This document shows, in pieces, positions 1 to 8,436 of a stretch of 64,000 nucleotides of DNA. The notes beneath the pieces were generated by a model. It saw nothing but the letters and a program-made list of their open reading frames with translations, ran no database searches and was not told the DNA's origin. A program made the translations under genes and the position numbers. This stretch comes from Rhodococcoides fascians NBRC 12155 = LMG 3623 (GTDB taxonomy: Bacteria > Actinomycetota > Actinomycetes > Mycobacteriales > Mycobacteriaceae). The stretch lies in contig NZ_BCWW01000003.1 in the NCBI RefSeq assembly GCF_001894785.1, forward strand, positions 62,001-126,000. Reading direction: 5' to 3'. Numbering within the stretch: the first letter of the stretch is position 1; each line of letters starts with the position of its first letter.

Positions 1-691
1 CCCGGAAGCCGTCGGAGAAGGTGCGTAGGTTGCTCTGGCCGTAGATGCGCGCCAGCTCGACACTCGGCACTTCTTCGATCCGTACGGACGCCTCGGCGAA
101 GCGGCAGTTGATGATGGTCTCGATCTCGAATCCGTCACCCCACAGCATCATTCCCTCGCTGCCCGGCTGATCGACCACGGGCAGATCCAGGACCGGCACC
201 AGATCTCGCCAGAAGGCGTTGTAGCCGTAGCACAGATCCGAGAAACGGGTGCCGAAGAGCGTGTTGGCCACCAGGTGCAGACCACCGTTGCCGGCGCGGC
301 GCAGCGGCGTGATGTCGTGGCTGCCGCCGCCCTCGCAGAACCGGCTGCCCTTGGCGAAGTCGGCACCGGCGATCAGGGCATCGACGAACCGGGGGATCTC
401 GGCCGCGTCGGCAGAGCCGTCCGCGTCGAACATGACGATGATGTCGCCGGTGGCAGCTTCGAAGCCGCAAGCGAGCGCGTTGCCCTTACCCTTGCGGGTC
501 TGTTGAATGACGCGGATGTCGCTGCGAATCTCGCGTGCGGCTTCGATGGTTCCGTCGGTGGATCCGCCGTCGACCAGTACGAGCTCGAATTCGTGGGACA
601 GCAAGGGGAGGACATGGCGAAGGTTCGCGGCCTCGTTGAGAGTCGGGATGACGACACTGACGCGGGGATTCTGACGATTCAACATATCCAT
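1..691 (-). CDS. Glycosyltransferase family 2 (partial, C-terminus outside window)
   Basis: The readable part is the N-terminal ~230 residues of a GT2 (GT-A fold) enzyme. It has VSVVIPTLNEAANL at the start, LVDGGSTDGT (nucleotide-sugar loop), RKGKGNAL, and a DxD-like FDADGSAD that would hold the metal and sugar nucleotide. The fold resembles DPM1/polyprenyl-phosphate glycosyltransferases, so a sugar transfer to a lipid carrier or glycan at the cytoplasmic face of the membrane is likely. Two in-frame ATGs lie at 691 and 685; the outer one is used and neither has a strong ribosome-binding site. The gene is followed, outside the window, by sequence I cannot see. It runs in the same direction as the flippase operon upstream but is separated from it by 232 nt of comparatively AT-rich DNA (692-923) that probably carries its own promoter. 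The family is well supported; the donor and acceptor are unknown. Confidence 0.85.
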   Translation of the reverse strand, partial: MDMLNRQNPRVSVVIPTLNEAANLRHVLPLLSHEFELVLVDGGSTDGTIEAAREIRSDIRVIQQTRKGKGNALACGFEAATGDIIVMFDADGSADAAEIPRFVDALIAGADFAKGSRFCEGGGSHDITPLRRAGNGGLHLVANTLFGTRFSDLCYGYNAFWRDLVPVLDLPVVDQPGSEGMMLWGDGFEIETIINCRFAEASVRIEEVPSVELARIYGQSNLRTFSDGFR

Positions 692-923
692 TCCAGATGT
701 TCGAGTTCGGTGGGCACTAGCTGATCGAGCTACTGCAGCTGTATCTGACCGATGCGACACGACCCCCGCCGAGTTCGCACGTAGGTTTCGGCGGGATTGA
801 TCTACCCGTCGAACCCACTGTCTTTTCCTGACTAGAAGCTTAAAAGAAGCCATGAGATTGTCAAGCTGCGTATAAACGTACTCGAAGAATGTTTGCGGTG
901 CCAGCTAACGAGAGTGATGTCGG

Positions 924-2498
924 TTACGCTCGTACGCTGTGCTCACGACCCGTCGCCTGCGACGTGGATTCGTCGCGCGGATCGAGAGCCGGCGCGGCAT
1001 GCTCGGCACCAGCGCCGCCGGACAGGTCCCCGATCCACCTGATGAGGGGCACCAACAGAACCACGGCACCGAAGGCTTCGGCCGCCAGATAAGACCAGCC
1101 GATGCCCGCGATGCCCAAGCTCGGTGACAACGTCAGCGACCCGGTGACGATGATGATGGTGGCCGCGATCTGGACGAGCACCGCAAGCCGCATACGACGA
1201 CGGACCCTGGCCAGACCGTCGTACAGGGCCCCGATGACGGACAGCGGGATGGTGACGGCAGCGAGATGGACGATGATGGTCCCGTTCTCGCGGTAGTCGG
1301 GGCCGACGATACCGAGTCCGAACGGTGCGACGACCGCCAGAAAGAACGATCCGCCCACGGCGACGATGCACAGCAGGCCGATGAAGCGTTTGGCGAGCTT
1401 GGAGAACTGTTCGGGATGTGCAGCCGCCTCCGCCACGAAGGGGCCGACCAGTACCCCGATCAACACGTAGATGGCGCTCACGATGGACCAGGTGAGCGAG
1501 AAGTAGGCATTCTGCTCGGCACCGAGCGTGCTCACCACGATGATCGGGATCATCAGGGGTGCCAAGGTTCCCAGGGCAGTGATGCCGTACGCCGACCCGA
1601 AGTACGACCACAGCTCTTTACGGGGCGGCAGGTTCGGTGTGAGCTGGTAACGCGGATCGGTGCCGAGCTTCTTCCCGAACGCGCGAAACAGCACTATCGC
1701 CGCGATGGCCGCCGGTACCGCCCACGCCGCGATGATGGTGAAACTACGGCCGGTCTCGTACGTGACGGCCAGGACCGCCAACTTCACGACCGCGTGGAAG
1801 ACGTTCTTGGCCGCCGCCCACCGCGCGAAGCCCAGCCCGGACGACGTCTGATCCTGCAGCGCGAACACGGCCAGTACGCCGACGAAAATCGGGAACGTCG
1901 CGATCTCGGTCGTGGTGGTGAACAACTCGTCCACCGGTGCCACGACCAAGAACGCGCATCCCAGGACCAGCGCCAGCGACAGCACGGCAGCGTAGCCGCG
2001 AAGCACATAGGACTTGGCCTTCACGCCCGCGGTCGGCAGGAACCGCTCGTACATCGAGCCGAGACTCAGGTTGGACAGCGTCGCGATCATCACCGCCGAC
2101 GCGATCACCGCCGATGCACTGCCGACTTCTTCGACGGGGAACAGCCGGCCCGCCACGGCCCAGAAGGCCAGACCGAGCGCGCCGGTGGCAATGGTGGAGA
2201 ACATCATCGCGAACGAGTTCAGTGCGAGATTGCGGCCGGCGGGCTTGGAGCCTGCAACCGCCGTGCCCGACGCCTCGGCCGCGGTGAACATCGGGTCCCA
2301 GTCGGGGATCGAATCGGCCGCAGACAGCTGTCCGGCGGGTTGCGATGCCGCGACCGCGAACTCGGGCGGCACCGCGTGAAAAGGCACGGTGCGGCTGTTG
2401 AAGCCCATGTCCCATCGGACCTGCTCGACAGGGTAGTAGGTGATCTTGTCGAGTCGGCCGTGATCGGGCGGGGGTACCCGGCGAGCGCGATGTTTCAC
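924..2498 (-). CDS. Polysaccharide-type flippase (MOP/MATE-like membrane protein)
   Basis: This 524-residue protein has a soluble N-terminal stretch of ~95 residues followed by about 12-14 hydrophobic segments from NSFAMMFSTIATGALGLAFW to GAVVLLVPLIRWI. That pattern matches the Wzx-like oligosaccharide flippases of the MOP superfamily, which move lipid-linked saccharides across the cytoplasmic membrane. The GTG start at 2498 is chosen because it overlaps the TGA of the upstream hydrolase gene in a GTGA junction, so the two are translationally coupled. The C-terminus after the last helix is a short hydrophilic tail. It is the last gene of an operon that begins with a carrier protein at 6705. 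The pairing of a flippase with an amino acid-loading module suggests that an amino-acylated glycan or lipid is exported (inference). Confidence 0.8.
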   Translation of the reverse strand: MKHRARRVPPPDHGRLDKITYYPVEQVRWDMGFNSRTVPFHAVPPEFAVAASQPAGQLSAADSIPDWDPMFTAAEASGTAVAGSKPAGRNLALNSFAMMFSTIATGALGLAFWAVAGRLFPVEEVGSASAVIASAVMIATLSNLSLGSMYERFLPTAGVKAKSYVLRGYAAVLSLALVLGCAFLVVAPVDELFTTTTEIATFPIFVGVLAVFALQDQTSSGLGFARWAAAKNVFHAVVKLAVLAVTYETGRSFTIIAAWAVPAAIAAIVLFRAFGKKLGTDPRYQLTPNLPPRKELWSYFGSAYGITALGTLAPLMIPIIVVSTLGAEQNAYFSLTWSIVSAIYVLIGVLVGPFVAEAAAHPEQFSKLAKRFIGLLCIVAVGGSFFLAVVAPFGLGIVGPDYRENGTIIVHLAAVTIPLSVIGALYDGLARVRRRMRLAVLVQIAATIIIVTGSLTLSPSLGIAGIGWSYLAAEAFGAVVLLVPLIRWIGDLSGGAGAEHAAPALDPRDESTSQATGREHSVRA

Positions 2499-4303
2499 AA
2501 CGGCGTCCAGTTCACCTTCACAGGTGGGTCCTGCGGTTCGATGTGGACTCCGAGCGCAGCACCGATCGTCTGCAGCATCTCGGCCCTGACCGTGTCGCGA
2601 ACATCGCGTCCGAAGAGGGTGTGATCTCCGTCCGTGAACGCCTTCACCACGGGTGGGTGCTCGGGCTCGGCCCGGCGGCGCAACCGATGCAGGCTCTCGG
2701 GGCCGCGGTTGTCGAGGAACCACTGCTTGTCGTCCGGGACGAGCAGCACGGACGCGTCGACTCCCTTGCGCTGCAGTTCTCCCAACGAGATTTCGGGAAC
2801 CTGGATCCAGCCACGACGGCCGAGCGCGAGCCACAGTCGGTACGGCATCCGGGGTTGCGACCAGTTCTTGAAGCGAACGGCGGCCGTGTGTGCGCGGTCG
2901 AGTGCGATCGCGGTCAATCCCTGCTTCTGGGCGATCGTGGATCTCTTGGTGAAATCGACACGCCGCGTTGTCCATTCGCGCATATTGATCAGGATTGCGG
3001 TGTTCAGGCCCTCCCGGTGGGCGGCGTAACCGGCATACCACGCACCCGAGCACAGACCTGCCGAGACGATCTTGTCGGGCGCTGTTCCCACGGATCGAAC
3101 GGCGCACAGTGCGTCGTCGTCGCCGAGTTCGCTGTAGAGCGTGGGTGCGTCGTCGGCACCGACGTCTCCACTCTCTCCCGTACCGCGACGGTCGAAACGG
3201 ACCGAGGTGATGCCCGCCGTCGCGAGGGTGCGGGCCAACTCGACCCACAGCCGTACCGGTCCGACCCGGTGCTCGTACGCGGTGCCGTACATGACCACAG
3301 CAGGACCGCCGGCCGTCGTGGCCACCGCGGTGGTGCGGATGGAGAACAGCTCGTCGTCACCGAGCCGCTCGATGGTTTCGACGACGTCGCCCCGGGGAGT
3401 CGAGACCACGGCGGAACGTCGGATCGGAACGGTGACCGGCGTGGTCGTCGACGCGAACGTGGCCTGTACCCAGCGCGCGATCACGTCGATGTCCGGACGC
3501 GGAATGACCACGTCCCAGGCAGGTGGCTCGAGGAATGCGTCGTGATCGCGGAGTGTGTGCTCGTCCGCCTGCTGCGCGGACACGAGTCTGCGGACGGGCG
3601 TGGCGTCGGCGCGTTCGCTGCGGGTGGCAACCAGTACCGGGCAGTCGAGCCGTTCCAGCTTCGAGGAATCCAGGGTCGAGAATTCGGCGGCCACTCCGGC
3701 ATGCAGGACTGCGCCGACGATGGACACTCGCGGGTCCGACTCGTCGTCTCGCGCGACGGTCATCGAATACAGGGCGCGCTGTTCCCGAAGATACGAGCGG
3801 CCACTGACGACCGGATCCCAGAACACCATTCCCGTCAGAGGGCCGCACCGATCCGCCACGGATGCGGCGAGCAGCGAGCCGGCTCGCAGACCCACGACCG
3901 CAACATCGCGAACACCGCACTGCCGAACGAAATCGACCGCCGTGACGACGCTGCGTTGCCACTGCTCGACGATGCCGTCGTCGTCCTGTGCACCGGACGA
4001 GTCGCCCGTTCCCGGGTAGTCGAAGCGCAGTACGAGCAGGCCCCGAGCGCAGAGGCGCTGGGCCAGGAGGACCAGACCGCGGTACGAGTCGACCTGCTCC
4101 TTGCCGAGCGGCGGTGCCAGTACGACGGCACCGCGGGCAACCGATCCCTCGGGAACGTGCACGGCACCGAGGAGTGGCGATGTTGCCGACCCGAACCAGG
4201 TGGACTGTCTGCCCGGTACGCCTGCCTCGGTGATCAGCAGCTGTTCGAGCTCGTCGGTACGGTTGTCGGCGGACTCGGATGTCGCCGTATTCGTGGTGTT
4301 CAC
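2495..4303 (-). CDS. Double alpha/beta hydrolase with degenerate first and Cys-type second nucleophile elbow
   Basis: The 602-residue protein contains two consecutive alpha/beta-hydrolase folds. The first (about residues 35-290) has LVLRFDYPGTGDSSG and a nucleophile elbow reading GLRAG, which lacks a Ser, Cys or Asp nucleophile. The second (about residues 320-600) has ITSVRFDRRGTGESG, an elbow reading GLCSG with Cys in the nucleophile position, and a late GDHTLFGRD that could supply the His. Comparable elbows occur in the hydrolase 1 and hydrolase 2 families associated with exosortase/EPS loci (family recollection, unverified). The GTG start at 4303 follows a GGAG about 7 nt upstream. A 46-nt gap separates it from the ligase gene, and its stop overlaps the flippase start. 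A thioesterase or acyltransferase acting on a carrier-protein-bound aminoacyl group is plausible but inferred. Confidence 0.72.
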   Translation of the reverse strand: MNTTNTATSESADNRTDELEQLLITEAGVPGRQSTWFGSATSPLLGAVHVPEGSVARGAVVLAPPLGKEQVDSYRGLVLLAQRLCARGLLVLRFDYPGTGDSSGAQDDDGIVEQWQRSVVTAVDFVRQCGVRDVAVVGLRAGSLLAASVADRCGPLTGMVFWDPVVSGRSYLREQRALYSMTVARDDESDPRVSIVGAVLHAGVAAEFSTLDSSKLERLDCPVLVATRSERADATPVRRLVSAQQADEHTLRDHDAFLEPPAWDVVIPRPDIDVIARWVQATFASTTTPVTVPIRRSAVVSTPRGDVVETIERLGDDELFSIRTTAVATTAGGPAVVMYGTAYEHRVGPVRLWVELARTLATAGITSVRFDRRGTGESGDVGADDAPTLYSELGDDDALCAVRSVGTAPDKIVSAGLCSGAWYAGYAAHREGLNTAILINMREWTTRRVDFTKRSTIAQKQGLTAIALDRAHTAAVRFKNWSQPRMPYRLWLALGRRGWIQVPEISLGELQRKGVDASVLLVPDDKQWFLDNRGPESLHRLRRRAEPEHPPVVKAFTDGDHTLFGRDVRDTVRAEMLQTIGAALGVHIEPQDPPVKVNWTPL

Positions 4304-4349
4304 AGCGCGCTCCGATCGCTGGTAGGGATATCGACGTCGGCTACCGACG

Positions 4350-5288
4350 TCACGAACGAAGCGACCTCGGCCACTTGTCGCGGTCGATACCGTGGGTCCG
4401 CAACAGCGCCAGCGCAATACGCTCCATGCCGAAGCCGACGCACGCACTGTGTGCAGGTTCGCCGTCGGCGGTGCTGATGTCGAAGGTGTGGCCGAAGTGA
4501 TCGCGATGGCAGTTGCACGAGACCACGGCCGTGCCGTCGTCCAGGTCTCCGTACAGCCGCACGACCAACTCGGTCTTGAGGTTCTCGTTGCGTTGATTGG
4601 CCGCGAGCATGCGACCTGCCCGACCGAAGAACGGATCGTTGGCGATCACCGCTTCTGCCTCGAGACCCAGATCGGCCAGTACCTCCAGGCCGCGCTGCAC
4701 CCACCTCTCGCGGTGGGCGACGGCGTCGTCCGGAGTGCCGACCCGCACGATCTCGTGCATGCGGAAGGCCTGCATGCGAGCAGGGTCGACGGCAGGCTCG
4801 TGCCGAAAGCAGTACCCGTAGATGTCGTACGTCGTCCCGCCGGACGGGAGTACGGACGGCAACATCGAGTACGACGGGTGACATGCCGCGGACACCAGCA
4901 TCGTCCCGGCCGACTCGAGGTGGTGATCCCAGTCCTTGCCCTCGGACCGATCGGCGAGCAGCGCGGCATGGGCCTTGTTGTCGCCGTCGAACGTGTTGAT
5001 GGCACCGGTGAGATTGGGGAACGACGCGATGTAGTCGGTCTTCTCGAATGCTTCCCGCGGGAAGACCGGTGGGAATCGGAACCTGGGCACAGCCGTTCCG
5101 TGTTCCGACGCGCTCGCGGCCACGACCCGACGGTCGATCGATTCGATGATGTCCTCGAACTCGCCGGACCGGCCGTACAGACCGAGCACCGACGACGGGA
5201 TCAGCAAGCCGGCGTCGACGAGCTCTTGCCTGAATTCGCTTCGCGCCGAATCCAGTTCGGAGGTCTTGTCCTGTGTCTGGGTCATCAT
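4350..5288 (-). CDS. Amino acid:[carrier protein] ligase (class II aaRS-like)
   Basis: The 312-residue protein resembles the stand-alone amino acid:carrier-protein ligases, which are catalytic-core homologues of atypical seryl-tRNA synthetase. They activate small amino acids (Gly or Ala in characterised members) with ATP and load them onto the phosphopantetheine of a dedicated carrier protein rather than onto tRNA. Visible features are a motif-2-like stretch FRHEPAVDPARMQAFRMHE (161-179), a motif 3 GFGMERIALALL (285-296), and spaced putative zinc ligands Cys136, Glu179 and Cys283. There is no tRNA-binding N-terminal arm. Tandem ATGs at 5288 and 5285 overlap the TGA of the flavoprotein gene. 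The carrier protein two genes upstream is the obvious partner. The call is strong at family level; substrate choice cannot be read from sequence alone. Confidence 0.85.
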   Translation of the reverse strand: MMTQTQDKTSELDSARSEFRQELVDAGLLIPSSVLGLYGRSGEFEDIIESIDRRVVAASASEHGTAVPRFRFPPVFPREAFEKTDYIASFPNLTGAINTFDGDNKAHAALLADRSEGKDWDHHLESAGTMLVSAACHPSYSMLPSVLPSGGTTYDIYGYCFRHEPAVDPARMQAFRMHEIVRVGTPDDAVAHRERWVQRGLEVLADLGLEAEAVIANDPFFGRAGRMLAANQRNENLKTELVVRLYGDLDDGTAVVSCNCHRDHFGHTFDISTADGEPAHSACVGFGMERIALALLRTHGIDRDKWPRSLRS

Positions 5289-6442
5289 TTGCCTTTGTAG
5301 AGAAGCGCGAGTTGAGAGTTGTGCGCGAGGATACGTTCGTTGCTGACCATGATCGCCGAGCCGTGCGCGTCGCGGAGGTGCCGTCCGATGCTGAAGTCGC
5401 CGTCTTCTCGATACCCGGAGATGCCGCAGATCTGCATCGCCTTGCCGACGATGTCGATGACGAGAGTCGACGCCGTCACCTTGACGTTGTTGATCTTGAC
5501 GGCGAAACCGATGGAACCGAGCTCCTCGGGGGAATCTGCGATGGCCTCGAACTTCGCCGCTGCGCCGAACACGGTGTCGACGAGTTGTTCGTGGGCCACG
5601 AACAACTCGGCCAGCCGCAGGGCGGAGGGAGGAGTGACGCCGGGGCTCTTGCTCGCTGCCTTGCGGACGAACTTGCGGGACTTGGACACGGCTGCGTCGG
5701 CGATACCGAGCCAGGCCGAGGCCCACAGCACATGGGCCACCGGAAGCATTGTCTGCGAGGAGATCTCGCCGTAGTTGTCGCGCAGAATGCTCGAGCGGTC
5801 GGCAACGGCGTCGAGCTGGAAGCCCGGGCTGCAGGTGCCACGAAACCCGAGAGTGTCCCAGTTGCTGGTGCGTTCGAGAGTGACGTCGGGCTTCTGGCAC
5901 ACCACCAGAACCTGATCGCTCGGCGGGCTGTCCACCGTGCGCCGCGCCGTCGCGAGAACGATCTCGGCGTATTCGCCGTACGAGATCACCGGTGCGGTCT
6001 TGGCCAGGTGGATGCGGTCTCCGTCGTACTCGACCGCGCAGCTGCTCGAACGCACGTCGCCGCCGATGTTGATCTCCGTCGTCGCCGACGCGACGAGCGG
6101 TTGGTCGGCTGCGATGCGGCGCAGCAACGCGTCGGATGTGGGAGTGCCGCCGTGCCTGACGATGCTCAGGATCTGAGACTGGTGCATGACGAAAATCATC
6201 GCCGTCGATGCACATTCGGCACCGAGATCGCGTGCGACCCGGGCGAGCTCGGTGAGGGACAGGCCACCGCCGCCGAGCGCCGTCGGTATCGCGGCGGCGA
6301 ACAGATTTGCCGAGCGCAGAGCGTCGACGGACTCGGCGGGAAACCTGCCCTCGCGGTCGACCTCGGCCGCGAACGTGCGGAGGGTCTTGAGGACGTCGGT
6401 GAGGGGCAGTTGCGCGGGGCGACTGTCGGACGAGACCGTCAT
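5285..6442 (-). CDS. Acyl-CoA dehydrogenase-like flavoprotein
   Basis: The 385-residue protein has the three-part acyl-CoA dehydrogenase layout. A helical N-terminal domain contains IPTALGGGGLSLTELARVARDLG, a beta domain follows with VASATTEINIGGDVR and TSNWDTLGFRGTCSPGF, and a helical C-terminal domain contains MQICGISGYREDGDFSIGRH. It should bind FAD. The genetic partners are a carrier protein and an amino acid:carrier-protein ligase, so the likely substrate is a carrier-bound aminoacyl thioester rather than a fatty acyl-CoA; alpha,beta- or alpha,N-oxidation would both be possible (inference). The ATG at 6442 lies 5 nt after the carrier-protein stop, and the gene ends in an ATGA overlap with the ligase. 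The usual catalytic Glu of fatty acyl-CoA dehydrogenases is not obvious to me. Confidence 0.82.
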   Translation of the reverse strand: MTVSSDSRPAQLPLTDVLKTLRTFAAEVDREGRFPAESVDALRSANLFAAAIPTALGGGGLSLTELARVARDLGAECASTAMIFVMHQSQILSIVRHGGTPTSDALLRRIAADQPLVASATTEINIGGDVRSSSCAVEYDGDRIHLAKTAPVISYGEYAEIVLATARRTVDSPPSDQVLVVCQKPDVTLERTSNWDTLGFRGTCSPGFQLDAVADRSSILRDNYGEISSQTMLPVAHVLWASAWLGIADAAVSKSRKFVRKAASKSPGVTPPSALRLAELFVAHEQLVDTVFGAAAKFEAIADSPEELGSIGFAVKINNVKVTASTLVIDIVGKAMQICGISGYREDGDFSIGRHLRDAHGSAIMVSNERILAHNSQLALLYKGK

Positions 6443-6447
6443 GGTCG

Positions 6448-6705
6448 TCAGCCTGCGAGTTGTGCGACAGCAGCTGCGATCGCGTCGATGCTCGCGAACG
6501 TGGACTTCTGCAGCATCGAGTCCGGGAATTCGATGTCGAATTCGTCCTCGAGGCCGATCATGACGTTGACACTCGCGTGCGAGGTCAACCCACTGTCGTA
6601 GAGGTCGGAAGCAGAGTCGATGTCCGACGCGGCGACCGGCATCTTGCCGAGCTTGTCCAGCACGTCCCGAATGCGTGCGTCGAACTGCGTACTGAGTGTT
6701 TCCAT
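6448..6705 (-). CDS. Acyl/aminoacyl carrier protein
   Basis: An 85-residue acidic four-helix carrier protein. The phosphopantetheine attachment motif is DSGLTSHASV, placing the modified serine at Ser42, followed by the acidic helix II GLEDEFDIEFPDS that partner enzymes recognise. The Thr before Ser42 and the His after it differ from the DSL of fatty-acid ACPs. The motif is of the type I associate with amino acid:carrier-protein ligase partners. The ATG at 6705 is preceded by TGGAGGTC about 8 nt upstream, a good ribosome-binding site. It is the first gene of the five-gene minus-strand operon, and an AT-rich inverted repeat lies ~105 nt upstream of its start. It would need a phosphopantetheinyl transferase encoded elsewhere. 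Confidence 0.85.
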   Translation of the reverse strand: METLSTQFDARIRDVLDKLGKMPVAASDIDSASDLYDSGLTSHASVNVMIGLEDEFDIEFPDSMLQKSTFASIDAIAAAVAQLAG

Positions 6706-6809
6706 CGTGACGGACCTCCACCGATCGCTTGGGTGCGAGACCGGGCGGCCTCGCAAGTCGTACGGGCCGACGGAAAATATTTCGACCCGCAGTCTCCCCA
6801 GACCCGGGT

Positions 6810-6830
6810 AAACAATATCTCAGATTGTTT
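6810..6830. promoter_or_regulatory. Inverted repeat, putative operator of the carrier-protein operon
   Basis: Perfect 7-bp arms AAACAAT and ATTGTTT flank a 7-nt spacer in an unusually AT-rich patch of a GC-rich genome. It lies in the 276-nt divergent region between the carrier-protein operon (start 6705) and the Hsp70-like gene (start 6982). The size and symmetry fit a dimeric helix-turn-helix repressor site. No regulator is encoded next to it, so the cognate protein is unknown. Confidence 0.4.
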
Positions 6831-6981
6831 GAAGCCGATACCGCATACCGAGTGCAAGTTTCGTGACCTACGTCCCGCATGTCGGTTTTCGGCCCGTTTG
6901 CTCGTTTCGGCCACACCGAGCGTGCGTACGATAGGTTCCGATCGTCTGTTCATACGGCAAGCAATCGAAGGACAACACTCG

Positions 6982-8337
6982 ATGGGACCAGTCTGCGGCG
7001 TGGCCGTGGAGTCGGACGCCCTGCGCATCGCCTACACCGATGGTGACCGCCGCGTCGTCGAGTCCGTCGATCTCGAGCTCACCGATCCGGACCGCGCGAT
7101 GCACGACCTGTCCGACCGAATCGGAGCGCGCGGCCCCTTCGACTCCGTCGTCATCACCGGGCGCGAGGCTCGCACCCTGCGCTACTCGGATTTCCCGACG
7201 TCGGCAGGCCTGGCTGCATCCGTCGAGACGGTCGACGAGCACTACGCGCTGCTCGCGTTCGTGCGTTCGCTCGACACCCTCGCCGACGCGACGAATGTGC
7301 TGGTGCTCGACCTCGGCAGGCGCGGGACGTCGGCCTTGGTTCTGAACACCGCCGAAGAAACCGTCGAATGGCACGACCGAACGGAGTCGTTCGGCGGCGA
7401 ACGCCTCGACGACGTGGTGCAGGGCCTGGTGATGACCAAGGGGATCCTGCCGGAACCGGAAGGGCCCGAGGGTGTCGCGTCCTATCGCACGTTCTTCCGA
7501 GAGCTTCGGGAGCTACTGACCACGTCGGCCGGTGTGCGCGCACCCAACAACGGCCCGATGATCCTCGAACGCGACGAGTTCGAGGCGGTCGCCACCCCAC
7601 TGATCGACGACATGATCGAGTGGGTCGGTCCCCAGACCCCCGACGCGATCGTGTTGCTGGGAGGAGTGGCCAACAGCCCCCTCGTCCAGCGGCGGGTTCG
7701 CGCCACCTGGCCGGTGCCGCTCACCGTCCACGACTCGGTGTCGCCGGTTGCCGAGGGCGCGCTGATCAGGGCTGAAATCGGGTCGAAACAGGTCCCCGAT
7801 CCGGTAGTGGAACCGTCGCCTGTAGCGGAGGTAGTGGAATCGGAGTCGCCGTCCGAGGTCGAGTCGACGACGCAACCCGAAGCGGAACCGGAACTCGCTC
7901 GGGAAGACCCATCGCCACACAAAGCCCGTGGTGTCGGTCGCCGCGGGGTCGCTGCGATTCCTATGTCGTACCTGTCGACTTTTTCGGACCGGCAGTGGAC
8001 TCGGCAGGCGGTACTCAAGATCGGTGCCGTGGCGGTGTCGGTCGGAGTCGTGGTTGTCGCGCTGATGTTCGCGCTCTTCGCCGATTTCGACAATGCGCCC
8101 AGATCCGTGATCAATACCGACCCCGGTTTCGAGGCGACTCTCGCCGAGATCGCACCCCCGGTCACCGACACGCCTCCACCGGACCAACCGGCTGCGGCGG
8201 GACCGACCACTCTGACGTACGAGCAGCTCTACGTCGAGCAATATTCGTACACCGGTGAGATGTACCAGCCTCCCGGCGAGGCGTCCGACATCGGTTTCAG
8301 CTTCACCGACACCGAAGCCGAACAAGCAGGCCCGTAG
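6982..8337 (+). CDS. Hsp70-like membrane protein (non-canonical)
   Basis: The 451-residue protein begins with a divergent actin/Hsp70-type ATPase fold. GVAVESDALRIAY corresponds to phosphate loop 1, VLVLDLGRRGTSALVL to phosphate loop 2, and AIVLLGGVANSPLVQRRV to the adenosine motif near residue 225. Instead of a substrate-binding domain it has an acidic Pro/Glu-rich linker (about 275-320) and one transmembrane helix, KIGAVAVSVGVVVVALMFAL (about 350-375). A short outer tail rich in Pro, Tyr and Thr follows. It is therefore not a DnaK chaperone; a membrane-anchored ATP-binding sensor or scaffold is more likely (inference). The ATG at 6982 is the first start ahead of the conserved loop. It sits 99 nt before a second gene of the same architecture. 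Confidence 0.75.
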   Translation: MGPVCGVAVESDALRIAYTDGDRRVVESVDLELTDPDRAMHDLSDRIGARGPFDSVVITGREARTLRYSDFPTSAGLAASVETVDEHYALLAFVRSLDTLADATNVLVLDLGRRGTSALVLNTAEETVEWHDRTESFGGERLDDVVQGLVMTKGILPEPEGPEGVASYRTFFRELRELLTTSAGVRAPNNGPMILERDEFEAVATPLIDDMIEWVGPQTPDAIVLLGGVANSPLVQRRVRATWPVPLTVHDSVSPVAEGALIRAEIGSKQVPDPVVEPSPVAEVVESESPSEVESTTQPEAEPELAREDPSPHKARGVGRRGVAAIPMSYLSTFSDRQWTRQAVLKIGAVAVSVGVVVVALMFALFADFDNAPRSVINTDPGFEATLAEIAPPVTDTPPPDQPAAAGPTTLTYEQLYVEQYSYTGEMYQPPGEASDIGFSFTDTEAEQAGP

Positions 8338-8436
8338 GCACCCTTTAGTGCAGCTCGCCGCGAGACGGTACCGTGTGCGGGTGGACTCCCGATGGGGCGT
8401 TCACCGAAACCGCCGAACGAAGTGAGGCCGACGATC

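Noticed and set aside
924..3248. A single long minus-strand frame extending from 924 to 3248
   Set aside because: The part upstream of 2498 is an out-of-frame reading of the hydrolase gene; the GTG at 2498 overlapping the hydrolase stop and the start of membrane-protein sequence mark the real gene.
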